Source: Haloarcula marina (GTDB lineage Archaea > Halobacteriota > Halobacteria > Halobacteriales > Haloarculaceae). Taken from it: a DNA stretch of 64,000 nt. Below the pieces are notes generated by a model. The model saw nothing but the letters and a program-made list of their open reading frames with translations. It did not search any database and had not been told where the DNA came from. Position 1 is the first letter of the stretch. Every line of letters starts with the position of its first letter. Shown piece by piece: positions 42,409 through 51,184 of this stretch. The stretch is taken from the NCBI RefSeq assembly GCF_024218775.1, contig NZ_CP100404.1, positions 1,860,001 through 1,924,000 on the forward strand. The letters are read 5' to 3'. The translations under genes were made by a program, and so were the position numbers.

Positions 42409-43259
42409 ACGTCACCTCCGAGGTACGCCTCGAGAACGCGTTCGTCCGACTGAATCGTTGCCGCGTCCCCTTCCGCGAGGACGCTCCCCTGATGCATCAC
42501 GATGATGTGTTCGCAGTGGTTCATGATGACGTCCATGTCGTGTTCGACCAGCAGGAAGGTCAGCCCCTGCTGGCGCAGTTCGTCGATGCGGTCCAGCAGT
42601 TTCTCCTCTAACGTTGGGTTGACCCCGGCCAGCGGTTCGTCAAGCAGGACCATCTCGGGGTCTGTCATCAGGACGCGAGCCATCTCCAGCAGTTTGCGCT
42701 GCCCTCCGGAGAGCGTCCCGGCGTTCTCGTGGGCGAGGTGGTCGATTTCGAAGAACTCCAGCGTCTCCCACGCGTCCTCGACGACGCCCATCTCGTCCTG
42801 CTGGACCTGTTCGCGCAGGCCCGGCACGACGGAGCGAATCGCCGACTCTCCCATCTGGCCGGGCGGCGCGAGCATCACGTTCTCCAAGACGGTCATCTCC
42901 GAGAGTTCGCGGGCGATTTGGAACGTGCGGACGAGGCCGCGTTCGGCCAGCGTGTAGGGCGCGAATCCGGTCACGTCCTGCCCGTCGAAGGTGACGGTCC
43001 CGGCGGTGGGTTCGTGGATACCCGTGATGCAGTTGAACGTCGTCGACTTTCCCGCCCCGTTCGGGCCGATGAGGCCCGTGAACGACCCCTGCTGGACCTT
43101 GAACGAGGCCCCGTCGATGGCGGTAACTCCACCGAACTCCTTCCGGAGGCCCTCGACTTCGAGTAGCGGTGATTCGACGGCCTCGCTCGTCGTCGGCACG
43201 TCGGACTCGGGCGTCTGTTCCGTCCCTGCAACCTCGGCTTCGGCGCTGGTGTTACTCAT
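42405..43259 (-). CDS. livG: Branched-chain amino acid-type ABC transporter ATPase
   Basis: A 284-residue ABC ATPase with an acidic N-terminal extension of about 30 residues. Walker A is IGPNGAGKSTTFNCITG, the signature LSGGQRKLLEMARVLM, and Walker B VLLDEPLAGVNP. RGLVRTFQIARELSEMTVLENVMLA and LVEHDMDVIMNHCEHIIVMHQG identify LivG. It works with LivF to power import through LivH-LivM. Its start overlaps livM by 8 bases. Confidence 0.93.
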   Translation of the reverse strand: MSNTSAEAEVAGTEQTPESDVPTTSEAVESPLLEVEGLRKEFGGVTAIDGASFKVQQGSFTGLIGPNGAGKSTTFNCITGIHEPTAGTVTFDGQDVTGFAPYTLAERGLVRTFQIARELSEMTVLENVMLAPPGQMGESAIRSVVPGLREQVQQDEMGVVEDAWETLEFFEIDHLAHENAGTLSGGQRKLLEMARVLMTDPEMVLLDEPLAGVNPTLEEKLLDRIDELRQQGLTFLLVEHDMDVIMNHCEHIIVMHQGSVLAEGDAATIQSDERVLEAYLGGDV

Positions 43260-44535
43260 CGTCCGACCCCCCGTCAGCGGCGCGCGGCCGCGTCAAGTCG
43301 ACGCTCGCGGCCGGTTCGTTCCGGTGGCCCATCAGGCCGTCCGGTTGGCGCTGGATGATGTAGATGAGCACGACGCCGATGAGGACGAACCGGAGCGTGC
43401 TGACGTTGCTCACCGTGTACGCGACGATGGGCGTCACGTCCAGCGACCCGAGCGCGGCGATGGCCTCGACGATGTTACCGGGCGAACTCGTCCCGAACGT
43501 CGGGAAGTACTCCCCGAGTCGTGCCGGGAGGTAGAACAACAGCGCCGCGAACGTGGCCGCGCCGAGGATGCTCCCCGTGTTGGACCCGGAGCCACCGAGG
43601 ATGAGCGCGGCGAACACGTAGAACGTTATCGCCGGGCGAAACTGCGCGGGGCTGATGTAGCCCGCGCTCCCGCGGAACAAGACGCCCGCCAACCCCATCA
43701 GCGCACAGCCAATCATGAACGCCTTGATTTTGAACAGGCGGGTGTCCTTGCCCAGCGACTGCGTGACCTGTTCGTCCTCGCGGATGGCCTTCAAGACGCG
43801 ACCGAAGGGCGAGTTGACGAGTCGGCTGAGAACCCAGTAGCTTCCGGCGACGACGACCAACAGACAGAGGCCGTAGACGATGTTGACGACGTTCGGTCCG
43901 GAGATGCCGACGCTCTCGGCGGCCGCGACCAGCGGTGCGCCGAGGCCGTTGACGAGGTTCGCCACGATGTCGTCGGGGGCTGGGAACGCGATACCCGTCG
44001 CCCCGCCGGTGCCGAACCGCTTTCCGAACAGTTCAACCTCGGCGACGCCGTTCCAGTTGACGAACAGCCGGATAATCTCCGAGAGGGCGACGGTGACGAT
44101 TGCGAGGTAGTCCGCACGAAGGCGGAGGGCAGGGAGGGCGGCGATGCCCCCGACGATGGCGGCCATCACCATGCCGCCGAGTGCGCCGAGCCACAGGGGG
44201 AGGCCGAAGCCCGGAACGCCAGCGGACCCGGGGTCCGCGGGTGCCGTCAGAATCGCGGTGGTGTACGCGCCGACAGCCATGAACCCGGCGACGCCGATGT
44301 TGAACAGACCGGTGTACCCCCACTGGAGGTTCAGCGCCAGCGTCAGGATGGCGTACGCGCCGACGAGGACGGTCACGCTCCCGATGAATCCGGCGGCGAG
44401 GTTCGCTCCCTGCTCACCGCCGACGCTGAACGCGAAGGCGGCGAGAAGCACCCAGATACCGAGGATGAACAACCCGACGAGCGCGGCGTCGGGGAGTTCG
44501 TCCACCCGCGTCCGAACGTCGTCCATCGCGCTCAT
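43252..44535 (-). CDS. livM: Branched-chain amino acid-type ABC transporter permease
   Basis: A 427-residue integral membrane protein with about ten spans. The segments GYTGLFNIGVAGFMAVGAYTTAIL and RADYLAIVTVALSEIIRLFVNW, and the coupling loop FGRVLKAIREDEQVTQSLGKDTRLFKIKAFM, are typical of LivM. A long soluble C-terminal tail continues past the last span. ATGA overlap with livH. Confidence 0.93.
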   Translation of the reverse strand: MSAMDDVRTRVDELPDAALVGLFILGIWVLLAAFAFSVGGEQGANLAAGFIGSVTVLVGAYAILTLALNLQWGYTGLFNIGVAGFMAVGAYTTAILTAPADPGSAGVPGFGLPLWLGALGGMVMAAIVGGIAALPALRLRADYLAIVTVALSEIIRLFVNWNGVAEVELFGKRFGTGGATGIAFPAPDDIVANLVNGLGAPLVAAAESVGISGPNVVNIVYGLCLLVVVAGSYWVLSRLVNSPFGRVLKAIREDEQVTQSLGKDTRLFKIKAFMIGCALMGLAGVLFRGSAGYISPAQFRPAITFYVFAALILGGSGSNTGSILGAATFAALLFYLPARLGEYFPTFGTSSPGNIVEAIAALGSLDVTPIVAYTVSNVSTLRFVLIGVVLIYIIQRQPDGLMGHRNEPAASVDLTRPRAADGGSDDE

Positions 44536-45644
44536 GCCGTCGTCACCCCCCCGAAGATGCCGGACGGGCGGAGCAACAGGACGACGATGAGCACCACGAA
44601 CACCGCGGCGCGAGTCAGTCCCGACGGCAACCAGATGAGGGCGAGGCTGTCGACCAGTCCGATGAGGACGCCGCCCGCCATCGCGCCGTAGATAGAGCCG
44701 ATGCCGCCGACGATAACCGCGGCGAAGATGAGCAAGAGGAGAATCCAGCCGAAGTTAAACGAGATAGTGCCGCTTTCGAGAACGAGGAGATAGCCGCTGA
44801 CACCTGCGAGCGCGCCCCCGAGAATCCACGTCAGGCGGATGACGCGCTCGGTGGGAATCCCCGTGACGCGCGCTAAGTCTTCGTTGTCGGCCATCGCCCG
44901 CATCGCCTTGCCCAGTTTCGTCCGCTGGAGCAGGACGTGGACGGCGAGCATGAGGACGACGGAGACGACCAGCAGCGTCAGTTCGTTGTCGGTGATGGCG
45001 ACGCCCGCGGCCAACTGCAGGCGCGCGCCGCTTGAGGCGACGCCGCTGGTTTGGGTCCCGAAGACGAACGCGACGAGATAGCGAAGCGCCAGCGCGACGC
45101 CGATAGAGGCGATGAGCAAGGAGATGTTGCCCGAGTCCCGCATCGGGCGGTAGGTGAATCGGTCGACGAGGAAGACGACGCCGACGGTGCCGACGCCCGC
45201 CACGATAAGTCCGAGGAGGACGGGGCCGAACGTCGAGACGAGGCTCAGTTGCGGGCCGCCGTTGAACAGGAACAGGTCCGCGATGGGGGCGGTGCCGAGA
45301 CCAGCGACGACGTAGGCGGCCACCCATCCGAGGAACGCGCCGACGGTGACGGTGTCACCGTGTGCGAAGTTGGCGAAGTCGAGGATGCTGTACGTCATCG
45401 AGAGACCGATACCCGCGAGGCCGACGGCGAGGCCGACGAGGATTCCGTCTAAGACCATCGACGCCAGCGACCCGACGGTCAGTGACCCGCCTATCATTCG
45501 GAAGCCAAACGCGTACACGGTGGTCCCTATCAGTTTCGTCGCGAGGTCGGCTACAAGATACACGAGAACGACGGCGACGACACCGGTTCCGGGCCGTTCG
45601 ACCGCGAACCGTCGACCGTCGGAGACTGTTTCGGCGATACCCAT
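44532..45644 (-). CDS. livH: Branched-chain amino acid-type ABC transporter permease
   Basis: A 370-residue membrane permease with about eight to nine spans. IGLSMTYSILDFANFAHGDTVTVGAFLGW and the coupling loop KLGKAMRAMADNEDLARVTGIPTERVIRLTW mark the LivH subgroup. ATG 45644 starts the homologous protein; the reading frame runs on upstream across other genes as antisense shadow. It is the first gene of the operon; a TTATTTACG stretch about 30 bases upstream (near 45674-45682) is a likely TATA box. Confidence 0.93.
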   Translation of the reverse strand: MGIAETVSDGRRFAVERPGTGVVAVVLVYLVADLATKLIGTTVYAFGFRMIGGSLTVGSLASMVLDGILVGLAVGLAGIGLSMTYSILDFANFAHGDTVTVGAFLGWVAAYVVAGLGTAPIADLFLFNGGPQLSLVSTFGPVLLGLIVAGVGTVGVVFLVDRFTYRPMRDSGNISLLIASIGVALALRYLVAFVFGTQTSGVASSGARLQLAAGVAITDNELTLLVVSVVLMLAVHVLLQRTKLGKAMRAMADNEDLARVTGIPTERVIRLTWILGGALAGVSGYLLVLESGTISFNFGWILLLLIFAAVIVGGIGSIYGAMAGGVLIGLVDSLALIWLPSGLTRAAVFVVLIVVLLLRPSGIFGGVTTA

Positions 45645-45737
45645 GCTTGGGGTTGCTTCGACGCTGGAACGTAAATAACTCTCCGATGGTTTTCGCGTCG
45701 AATCGCTGGCAAGAACGCCGGAGACCGGCGTCGTGTG

Positions 45738-45754
45738 CGACAGGTTAACTGTCG
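45738..45754. repeat. Inverted repeat upstream of the FAD/Fe-S dehydrogenase
   Basis: CGACAG, a five-base centre GTTAA, and CTGTCG form a perfect 6-bp inverted repeat 20-36 bases before the ATG at 45774. The AT-rich centre is where the TATA box should be, so a protein bound here would block TBP. Confidence 0.55.
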
Positions 45755-45773
45755 GGCGCGTGAAGTCGAACGT

Positions 45774-48700
45774 ATGGGCGCACTCGAGAAGGGACCGAGC
45801 GACGACCCGGCCGGTGACGAGCGAGCGGATTACGACTACCAGACCGGAACCGTCGCCCGTCCCGCACTCGTCGCGGACATCGCCGACAGCATCGACGGCG
45901 ACGTACGGTTCGACGACTACTCCCGGCAGTTGTACGCCACCGACGCCAGTGCCTACGAGGTGACGCCGATTGGCGTCGTCTTTCCGGAGTCGACTTCGGA
46001 CGTTGCGGCCGTGGTCGACTACTGTGCACGGCGGGAGATTCCGGTCCTGCCGCGCGGCGGCGGGACGAGTCTCGCTGGGCAGACGGTCAACGAGGCCGTC
46101 GTACTCGATTTCTCGAAGCGGATGGACGCGCTCCTGTCGGTCGACCCGGACGCTGCACTGGCGACTGCGCAGGTGGGCACTACGCTCGGCGACTTGAACG
46201 CCGAACTCGCACCGCACGGCCTGAAGTTCGCGCCGGACCCCGCGTGGGGCGACAAATCCGCGCTCGGCGGCGCAATCGGCAACAACTCCACCGGCGCGCA
46301 CTCCCTCCAGTACGGCAAGACCGACCACTACGTCGAGGAGTGCGAAGTCGTCCTCGCTGACGGCACGGTGACGACGTTCGGCGAGGTATCGGTCGAGACA
46401 CTCCGCGACGAAGGCGACCCCGACGGCACCCTCGAAGCGCGTATCTACGACGCCGTCGCCCGGGTCGTCGACGACGAACACGACGCCGTCGAATCGGCGT
46501 TCCCGGACCTCAAACGGAACGTCTCCGGCTACAACCTCGACCGCCTCGTCGCGGAGGCCGACGGCGAGTACGGCGAGGCGGGGACGGTCAATCTCGCCCG
46601 ACTGCTCGCGGGCAGCGAGGGGACGCTGGCCGTCGTCACCGAGGCCACCGTCTCGCTCGAACCGATACCGGAGACGAAGGCGCTGGCCCTCCTCACCTAC
46701 GACGACCTCGTCGCGGCGATGGAGGACGTGGCCCCGATTCTGGAACACGACCCCGCTGCCGTCGAGGTGTTGGACGACGTGCTGTTGGACCTCGCGGGGG
46801 ACACCGAGGAGTTCGGCGAGTTGGTCGACGAAATCGTCCCCGAGGGGACCGGCGCGGTGTTGCTCGTGGAGTTCTACGCCGAGAACGACCCGCAGGGAAA
46901 ACAGAAGGTGGCGGACTTGCTGGCCGACCGAGTCGCCGACGTGACGACGACGGGGGTCCCACAGGCGGACGCGGAGGGACTGACCGACGCTCCGCGGCGT
47001 GCCTTCCACGGCATGGAGGCCCACGACGAGGACAAGCGTGCGCGCTTCTGGAAGCTCCGGAAGTCCGGCCTGCCGATTCTGCTCGGCCGGACCAGCGACG
47101 CGAAACACATCAGTTTCATCGAGGACGCCGCCGTCCCGCCCGAGAACCTCCCGGAGTACGTCGAGGACTTCCAGGAGGTGCTGGACGACGCGGGGACCTT
47201 CGCCTCCTTCTACGCCCACGCCGGGCCGGGGTGTCTCCACATCCGTCCGCTCGTGAACACGAAGACTGTCGACGGCGTCGAGCAGATGGCGGCCATCGCC
47301 GACGGCGCGACGGACCTCGTCACGAAGTACGGCGGGAGCGTCTCGGGAGAACACGGTGACGGGCGCGCACGCACGCAGTGGAATCACAAACTGTACGGTG
47401 ACGAGGTCTGGGGCGTCTTTCAGGACCTGAAGACGGCGTTCGACCCCGATTGGCTCCTCAACCCCGGGCAGGTCGTCGGCGTCGACGAGGCGACCATAGC
47501 GGCCGGTGAAGCCCCGCTGCGGGCGCGCACCGTCGACATGACCGAGAATCTGCGGTTCTCGCCGGAGTACGACTTCGAGTACGACTTCGAACCCGAACTC
47601 TCGTGGGACAACGAGAACGGGATGCAGGGGATGGTCGAACTCTGTCACGGGTGTGGCGGATGTCGCGGCCCGCAGGAGACGACCGGCGGCGTGATGTGTC
47701 CGACCTATCGAGCGGCCGACGAGGAGATTACCGCCACGCGGGGCCGGGCGAACATGCTCCGGCAGGCGATGAGCGGTGACCTGCCGGAGGACCCGACGGA
47801 CGACGAGTTCGTCTCAGAGGTGATGGACCTCTGTATCGGCTGTAAGGGGTGTGCGAAGGACTGCCCGAGCGAAGTCGACATGGCGAAACTGAAGACGGAA
47901 GTCGAGCACGCCCACCATCAGGAACACGGGGCAAGCCTCCGCGACAAGGTTTTCGCCAACGTCGAGACGCTGAGTCGGGTCGGAAGCGCTCTCGCGCCCG
48001 TCTCGAACTTGGCCCAGAAGCTCCCGGGGAGCGACTACGTCACCGAAACGGTGCTCGGCATCGCCCGCGAGCGGGACCTCCCGACGTTCCGGCGGGAATC
48101 CTTCGTCGACTGGTGGGCTGACCGCGGACCGCAGGTCCCCGAAGCGGCGGCCGAGCGCCGCGCCCTGCTGTTCCCCGACACCTACAACAACTACAGCCAC
48201 CCCGCGGTGCTGAAAGCCGCCGTCGCCGTCCTCGAAGCGGCGGGGGTGCACGTCGCCGTTCCCGACGACGTGACCGCGTCGGGCCGGGCAGCACACTCGA
48301 AGGGGTTCATCGAGACGGCCCGCGAGCGCGCGGCGACAAACGTCGGAGCCCTCGAACGGTCTGTCCGGGACGGCTGGGACGTGGTCGTCGTCGAACCGTC
48401 CGACGCCGTGATGTTCCAGTCGGATTACCTCGACGTGTTGGGCCACGACCACGACGCGGCGACCACCGTCGCGGCTAACACATTCGGCGTCTGCGAGTAC
48501 CTCGACCGGTTCGCGCTGGACGCGAGCGTCGACTGGAACGGGGCCGCCGACTCGCTGACCTACCACGGCCACTGCCACCAAAAGGCGACGAAGAAAGACC
48601 ACCACGCCGTCGGCGTCCTCCGCCGCGCTGGCTACGAAGTCGACCCGCTGGACTCCGGGTGTTGCGGGATGGCCGGAAGCTTCGGCTACGAGCGCGAGCA

Positions 48701-48881
48701 CTACTCGATGAGCAAGGCCATCGCGAGAATCCTCTACGACCAAGTCGACGAGAGCGACGGCGACACCGTGGTCGCGCCCGGTGCATCCTGTCGAACCCAG
48801 TTGGGCGACCGACCAGGCGCCGAAGAACCGCCACATCCCATCGAAAAACTCGCAGACGCCGTCGGCCCGGCGACGCGGTAA
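45774..48881 (+). CDS. FAD-linked oxidase/Fe-S protein fusion (D-lactate/glycolate dehydrogenase type)
   Basis: A 1035-residue enzyme fusing a GlcD-like half and a GlcF-like half. Residues about 60-290 are the FAD-binding PCMH domain (PVLPRGGGTSLAGQTV, ALGGAIGNNSTGAHSLQYG), and about 320-570 the FAD oxidase C domain (SGEHGDGRARTQW). Then a ferredoxin pair (CHGCGGCRG..C, CIGCKGCAKDCP) and two CCG-type domains (HGHCHQKA.., DSGCCGMAGSFGYEREHY). It oxidises a D-2-hydroxyacid and passes electrons to the quinone pool, inferred to be menaquinone. ATG 45774 is used. Confidence 0.9.
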   Translation: MGALEKGPSDDPAGDERADYDYQTGTVARPALVADIADSIDGDVRFDDYSRQLYATDASAYEVTPIGVVFPESTSDVAAVVDYCARREIPVLPRGGGTSLAGQTVNEAVVLDFSKRMDALLSVDPDAALATAQVGTTLGDLNAELAPHGLKFAPDPAWGDKSALGGAIGNNSTGAHSLQYGKTDHYVEECEVVLADGTVTTFGEVSVETLRDEGDPDGTLEARIYDAVARVVDDEHDAVESAFPDLKRNVSGYNLDRLVAEADGEYGEAGTVNLARLLAGSEGTLAVVTEATVSLEPIPETKALALLTYDDLVAAMEDVAPILEHDPAAVEVLDDVLLDLAGDTEEFGELVDEIVPEGTGAVLLVEFYAENDPQGKQKVADLLADRVADVTTTGVPQADAEGLTDAPRRAFHGMEAHDEDKRARFWKLRKSGLPILLGRTSDAKHISFIEDAAVPPENLPEYVEDFQEVLDDAGTFASFYAHAGPGCLHIRPLVNTKTVDGVEQMAAIADGATDLVTKYGGSVSGEHGDGRARTQWNHKLYGDEVWGVFQDLKTAFDPDWLLNPGQVVGVDEATIAAGEAPLRARTVDMTENLRFSPEYDFEYDFEPELSWDNENGMQGMVELCHGCGGCRGPQETTGGVMCPTYRAADEEITATRGRANMLRQAMSGDLPEDPTDDEFVSEVMDLCIGCKGCAKDCPSEVDMAKLKTEVEHAHHQEHGASLRDKVFANVETLSRVGSALAPVSNLAQKLPGSDYVTETVLGIARERDLPTFRRESFVDWWADRGPQVPEAAAERRALLFPDTYNNYSHPAVLKAAVAVLEAAGVHVAVPDDVTASGRAAHSKGFIETARERAATNVGALERSVRDGWDVVVVEPSDAVMFQSDYLDVLGHDHDAATTVAANTFGVCEYLDRFALDASVDWNGAADSLTYHGHCHQKATKKDHHAVGVLRRAGYEVDPLDSGCCGMAGSFGYEREHYSMSKAIARILYDQVDESDGDTVVAPGASCRTQLGDRPGAEEPPHPIEKLADAVGPATR

Positions 48882-48931
48882 GTCGCCCTATTCATAGCGC
48901 TTTTATGCTGTCCTTGGGTCATATGACGTAG

Positions 48932-50110
48932 ATGTTCCGCCCGGTCGTCGGCGTCCTCGCCGTCGTCTTGCTGGTCGCACCCGCCGTGAGTCCGGCCGCG
49001 GCCGTGACCGACACGGCCAGCCTCCAGACGCCCGATGGGTTCGAAGAGACGACGTTCCGCGTCACGGTGTACGCGAACGGCTCTGCGACGTGGGCCATCG
49101 AGCACCAGACGCCCCTCCGAAACGAGTCCGAAGAACAGCAGTTCCAGGCCTTCGCCGATTCGTTCGAGCGGAACGAGACGGACCTCTACACGAACTTCGT
49201 CGAACAGGCGGGTCTGCTGACCCAGTACGGGACTAACACGACGGGCCGGGAGATGTCGGCCCGGAACTTCCAGCGCACCGCGACGACGAATCCGGTCCAG
49301 AACACGGGGACCGTCCGGATGTCGTTCCTCTGGGAGGGGTTCGCCACCACGCGCGGCGACCGCGTCGTCGTCAGCGACGTGTTCGAGGGCGGCTTCTACA
49401 TCGGCCCGGACCAGTCGTTCGTCGTCGAGCGCGGACCGACGCTCGCGTTCGTTCAGGCCCAACCACCGCCGGACTCGCGGAGTCGCCCGGACTCGTTGGC
49501 CCGCAGCGAGAGCGTCAGTTGGGTCGGCGAAACGTCGTTCGCGGACCGGCGGCCCTACGTCGAACTCGGCCCCCGGTCGGCCGTCGTCCCCGACACGCCC
49601 ACCGAGGGCGCGCCGCCGACAGCGCAGGCGACGACACAGACCGACGTCGCGGCCGGTCCCGACGACGATACCAGCGGCGTCCTCTGGCAGATACTCGTTG
49701 GCGCGCTCGTCCTCGCTCTCGGCGTCGTCGTCGCGGCTATCTGGCGATCCGGCGTCGCCGCGACGGCCATCCACGGCGGAACGACCGGCGGCGGTAGCGC
49801 GGCACAGACGCCAGAACCGGACAGCGACCCCAACGGAGGCGTCGCCCGAGAGGCCGACCCAGCGGTCTCCGACGAGGAACTGCTGAGCGACAACGACCGC
49901 GTCATCCAACTCTTGGAGGAGAACGGCGGGCGGATGAAGCAGGTCGACATCGTCGACACCACCGGGTGGTCGAAGTCGAAGGTCAGCATGCTCCTCTCGG
50001 AGATGGAAGACGACGGCGAGATAAGCAAACTCCGCGTCGGCCGAGAGAACATCATCAGCATCGCCGGACAGGAACCCGACGCCGCCGGGTCGCCGTTCGA
50101 AGAGGAGTGA
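48932..50110 (+). CDS. Membrane-bound winged-helix protein with extracellular sensor domain
   Basis: A 392-residue protein. It has a signal peptide (VVGVLAVVLLVAPAVSPAAA), an extracellular beta-rich domain (about 30-215, DUF7345-like) and one membrane span (ILVGALVLALGVVVAAIW, about 253-270). The cytoplasmic winged helix (about 325-380: DRVIQLLEENGGRMKQVDIVDTTGWSKSKVSMLLSEMEDDGEISK, read in parts) resembles DUF7343. The layout indicates a one-component sensor that binds DNA from the membrane. Ligand and targets unknown. Confidence 0.83.
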   Translation: MFRPVVGVLAVVLLVAPAVSPAAAVTDTASLQTPDGFEETTFRVTVYANGSATWAIEHQTPLRNESEEQQFQAFADSFERNETDLYTNFVEQAGLLTQYGTNTTGREMSARNFQRTATTNPVQNTGTVRMSFLWEGFATTRGDRVVVSDVFEGGFYIGPDQSFVVERGPTLAFVQAQPPPDSRSRPDSLARSESVSWVGETSFADRRPYVELGPRSAVVPDTPTEGAPPTAQATTQTDVAAGPDDDTSGVLWQILVGALVLALGVVVAAIWRSGVAATAIHGGTTGGGSAAQTPEPDSDPNGGVAREADPAVSDEELLSDNDRVIQLLEENGGRMKQVDIVDTTGWSKSKVSMLLSEMEDDGEISKLRVGRENIISIAGQEPDAAGSPFEEE

Positions 50111-50144
50111 GAAACCCCCACAGGGCGGGGCTGAAGCGCAATCA

Positions 50145-50153
50145 TTATACGTA
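50145..50153 (+). promoter_or_regulatory. TATA-like box for tRNA-Glu(CUC)
   Basis: CATTATACG ends 25 bases before the mature 5' end of the tRNA gene, the usual archaeal box A position. Confidence 0.5.
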
Positions 50154-50177
50154 TCTCTCGTCTTGACGTAACTGTAC

Positions 50178-50252
50178 GCTCTGTTGGTGTAGTCCGGCCA
50201 ATCATATCACCCTCTCACGGTGATGACCAGGGTTCGAATCCCTGACGGAGCA
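50178..50252 (+). tRNA. tRNA-Glu (anticodon CUC)
   Basis: A 75-base cloverleaf. The acceptor stem pairs GCTCTGT with ACGGAGC, followed by discriminator A. The anticodon stem TCACC/GGTGA encloses the loop CTCTCAC, placing CTC in the anticodon. The T arm is CAGGG-TTCGAAT-CCCTG. CCA is not encoded. No intron is seen. Confidence 0.93.
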
Positions 50253-50350
50253 CTCCCACTTTCCTTCCGCTGTTCGACGCACGACCCGCTGGTCCGTGGT
50301 CCCCGTTCGCTCACCGGAGGACTTTCACCGTCGCGCGCTTTGCCGTCGGT

Positions 50351-50905
50351 ATGTCGATGCACGTCCTCCCGACGCTCGCGACAATCGTTGCACTCCTCTG
50401 TTGTAGCGCGTTCTTCTCCAGTAGCGAGATGGCGGTCTTTGCCGTCTCTCGCGAGTGGGTCGCGACGGCGGCAGCGACAGACCCGCGGGCGGCGGCCCTG
50501 TCGGACGTGCTGTCGAATCCGCACCGGTTACTCGTCACGGTGCTGGTCGGTAACAACGTCGTCAACATCGCGATGTCGAGCCTCCTGACGACACTGCTCG
50601 TCGATCGGTTCGACCCCAGCGTCGCCGTCGTAGTGACCACCGCCGTCGCCAGCACCGTCGTCCTCGTCTGCGGGGAGATACTTCCGAAGTCCTACGGCTT
50701 GGGGCACGCCCAGTCGTACTCGCTGCGCGTGGTCAAACCGCTTCGGTACGTCGAACTCCTCCTCTACCCCATCGTCGCCGTGTTCGACACGCTCACGCGG
50801 ACCGTCTCCGCGCGTATCGGTGGCATCCAGCAACTCGAACAACCGTACGAAAACGACGAAACACCGGTCGGGGCGACAGAGCGGACCGGACCGCAGAACA
50901 AGTAA
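50351..50905 (+). CDS. DUF21 (CNNM) transmembrane-domain protein without CBS domains
   Basis: A 184-residue membrane protein matching the DUF21/CNNM domain: LCCSAFFSSSEMAVFAVSREWV, LLVTVLVGNNVVNIAMSSLLTTLLV and VVLVCGEILPKSYGL. Three to four spans are visible. Full-length relatives (CorC/HlyC type, Mg2+ or Na+ transport) continue into CBS and CorC domains; here the protein ends in an acidic tail about 40 residues after the membrane domain. Whether it is a natural short form or a truncated gene is not settled. Confidence 0.82.
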   Translation: MSMHVLPTLATIVALLCCSAFFSSSEMAVFAVSREWVATAAATDPRAAALSDVLSNPHRLLVTVLVGNNVVNIAMSSLLTTLLVDRFDPSVAVVVTTAVASTVVLVCGEILPKSYGLGHAQSYSLRVVKPLRYVELLLYPIVAVFDTLTRTVSARIGGIQQLEQPYENDETPVGATERTGPQNK

Positions 50906-50932
50906 TCGGCAGACAGTCCGCGAGAGCGCGCG

Positions 50933-51118
50933 TTACTCCCCGTCCCACTCGGCGCGGCAGTCCTCGTCGCAGAAGTGGGCCGTCTGGACGCTATCGTCCG
51001 CTATCCACGTGATGACCCGATGTGTAACCTCGTTGGCGATGGGTGCGCCACATACCTCGCAGTTCGGTGCGTCCTCCTCGTCGATATCCTCGTGGTGATC
51101 TGAAGTGGGGTCGACCAT
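50933..51118 (-). CDS. Small zinc-finger protein (DUF7576-like)
   Basis: A 61-residue protein. Two cysteine pairs, CEVCGAPI and FCDEDC (residues about 20-54), with an intervening His, fit a treble-clef/TRASH-like zinc site. The N-terminus is acidic and disordered. It belongs to the abundant class of haloarchaeal micro-zinc-finger proteins; function unknown. It converges with the DUF21 gene. Confidence 0.78.
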   Translation of the reverse strand: MVDPTSDHHEDIDEEDAPNCEVCGAPIANEVTHRVITWIADDSVQTAHFCDEDCRAEWDGE

Positions 51119-51184
51119 CTTGTTTGAGCGTCGGAGTCACCATACTTAATCCCACATAATCGCCGCTGGCCCGAGACAGTGTAT

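Noticed and set aside
45645-47648. Upstream extension of the livH frame by more than 600 codons
   Set aside because: It is antisense to the FAD/Fe-S dehydrogenase; LivH homology starts at the ATG at 45644.
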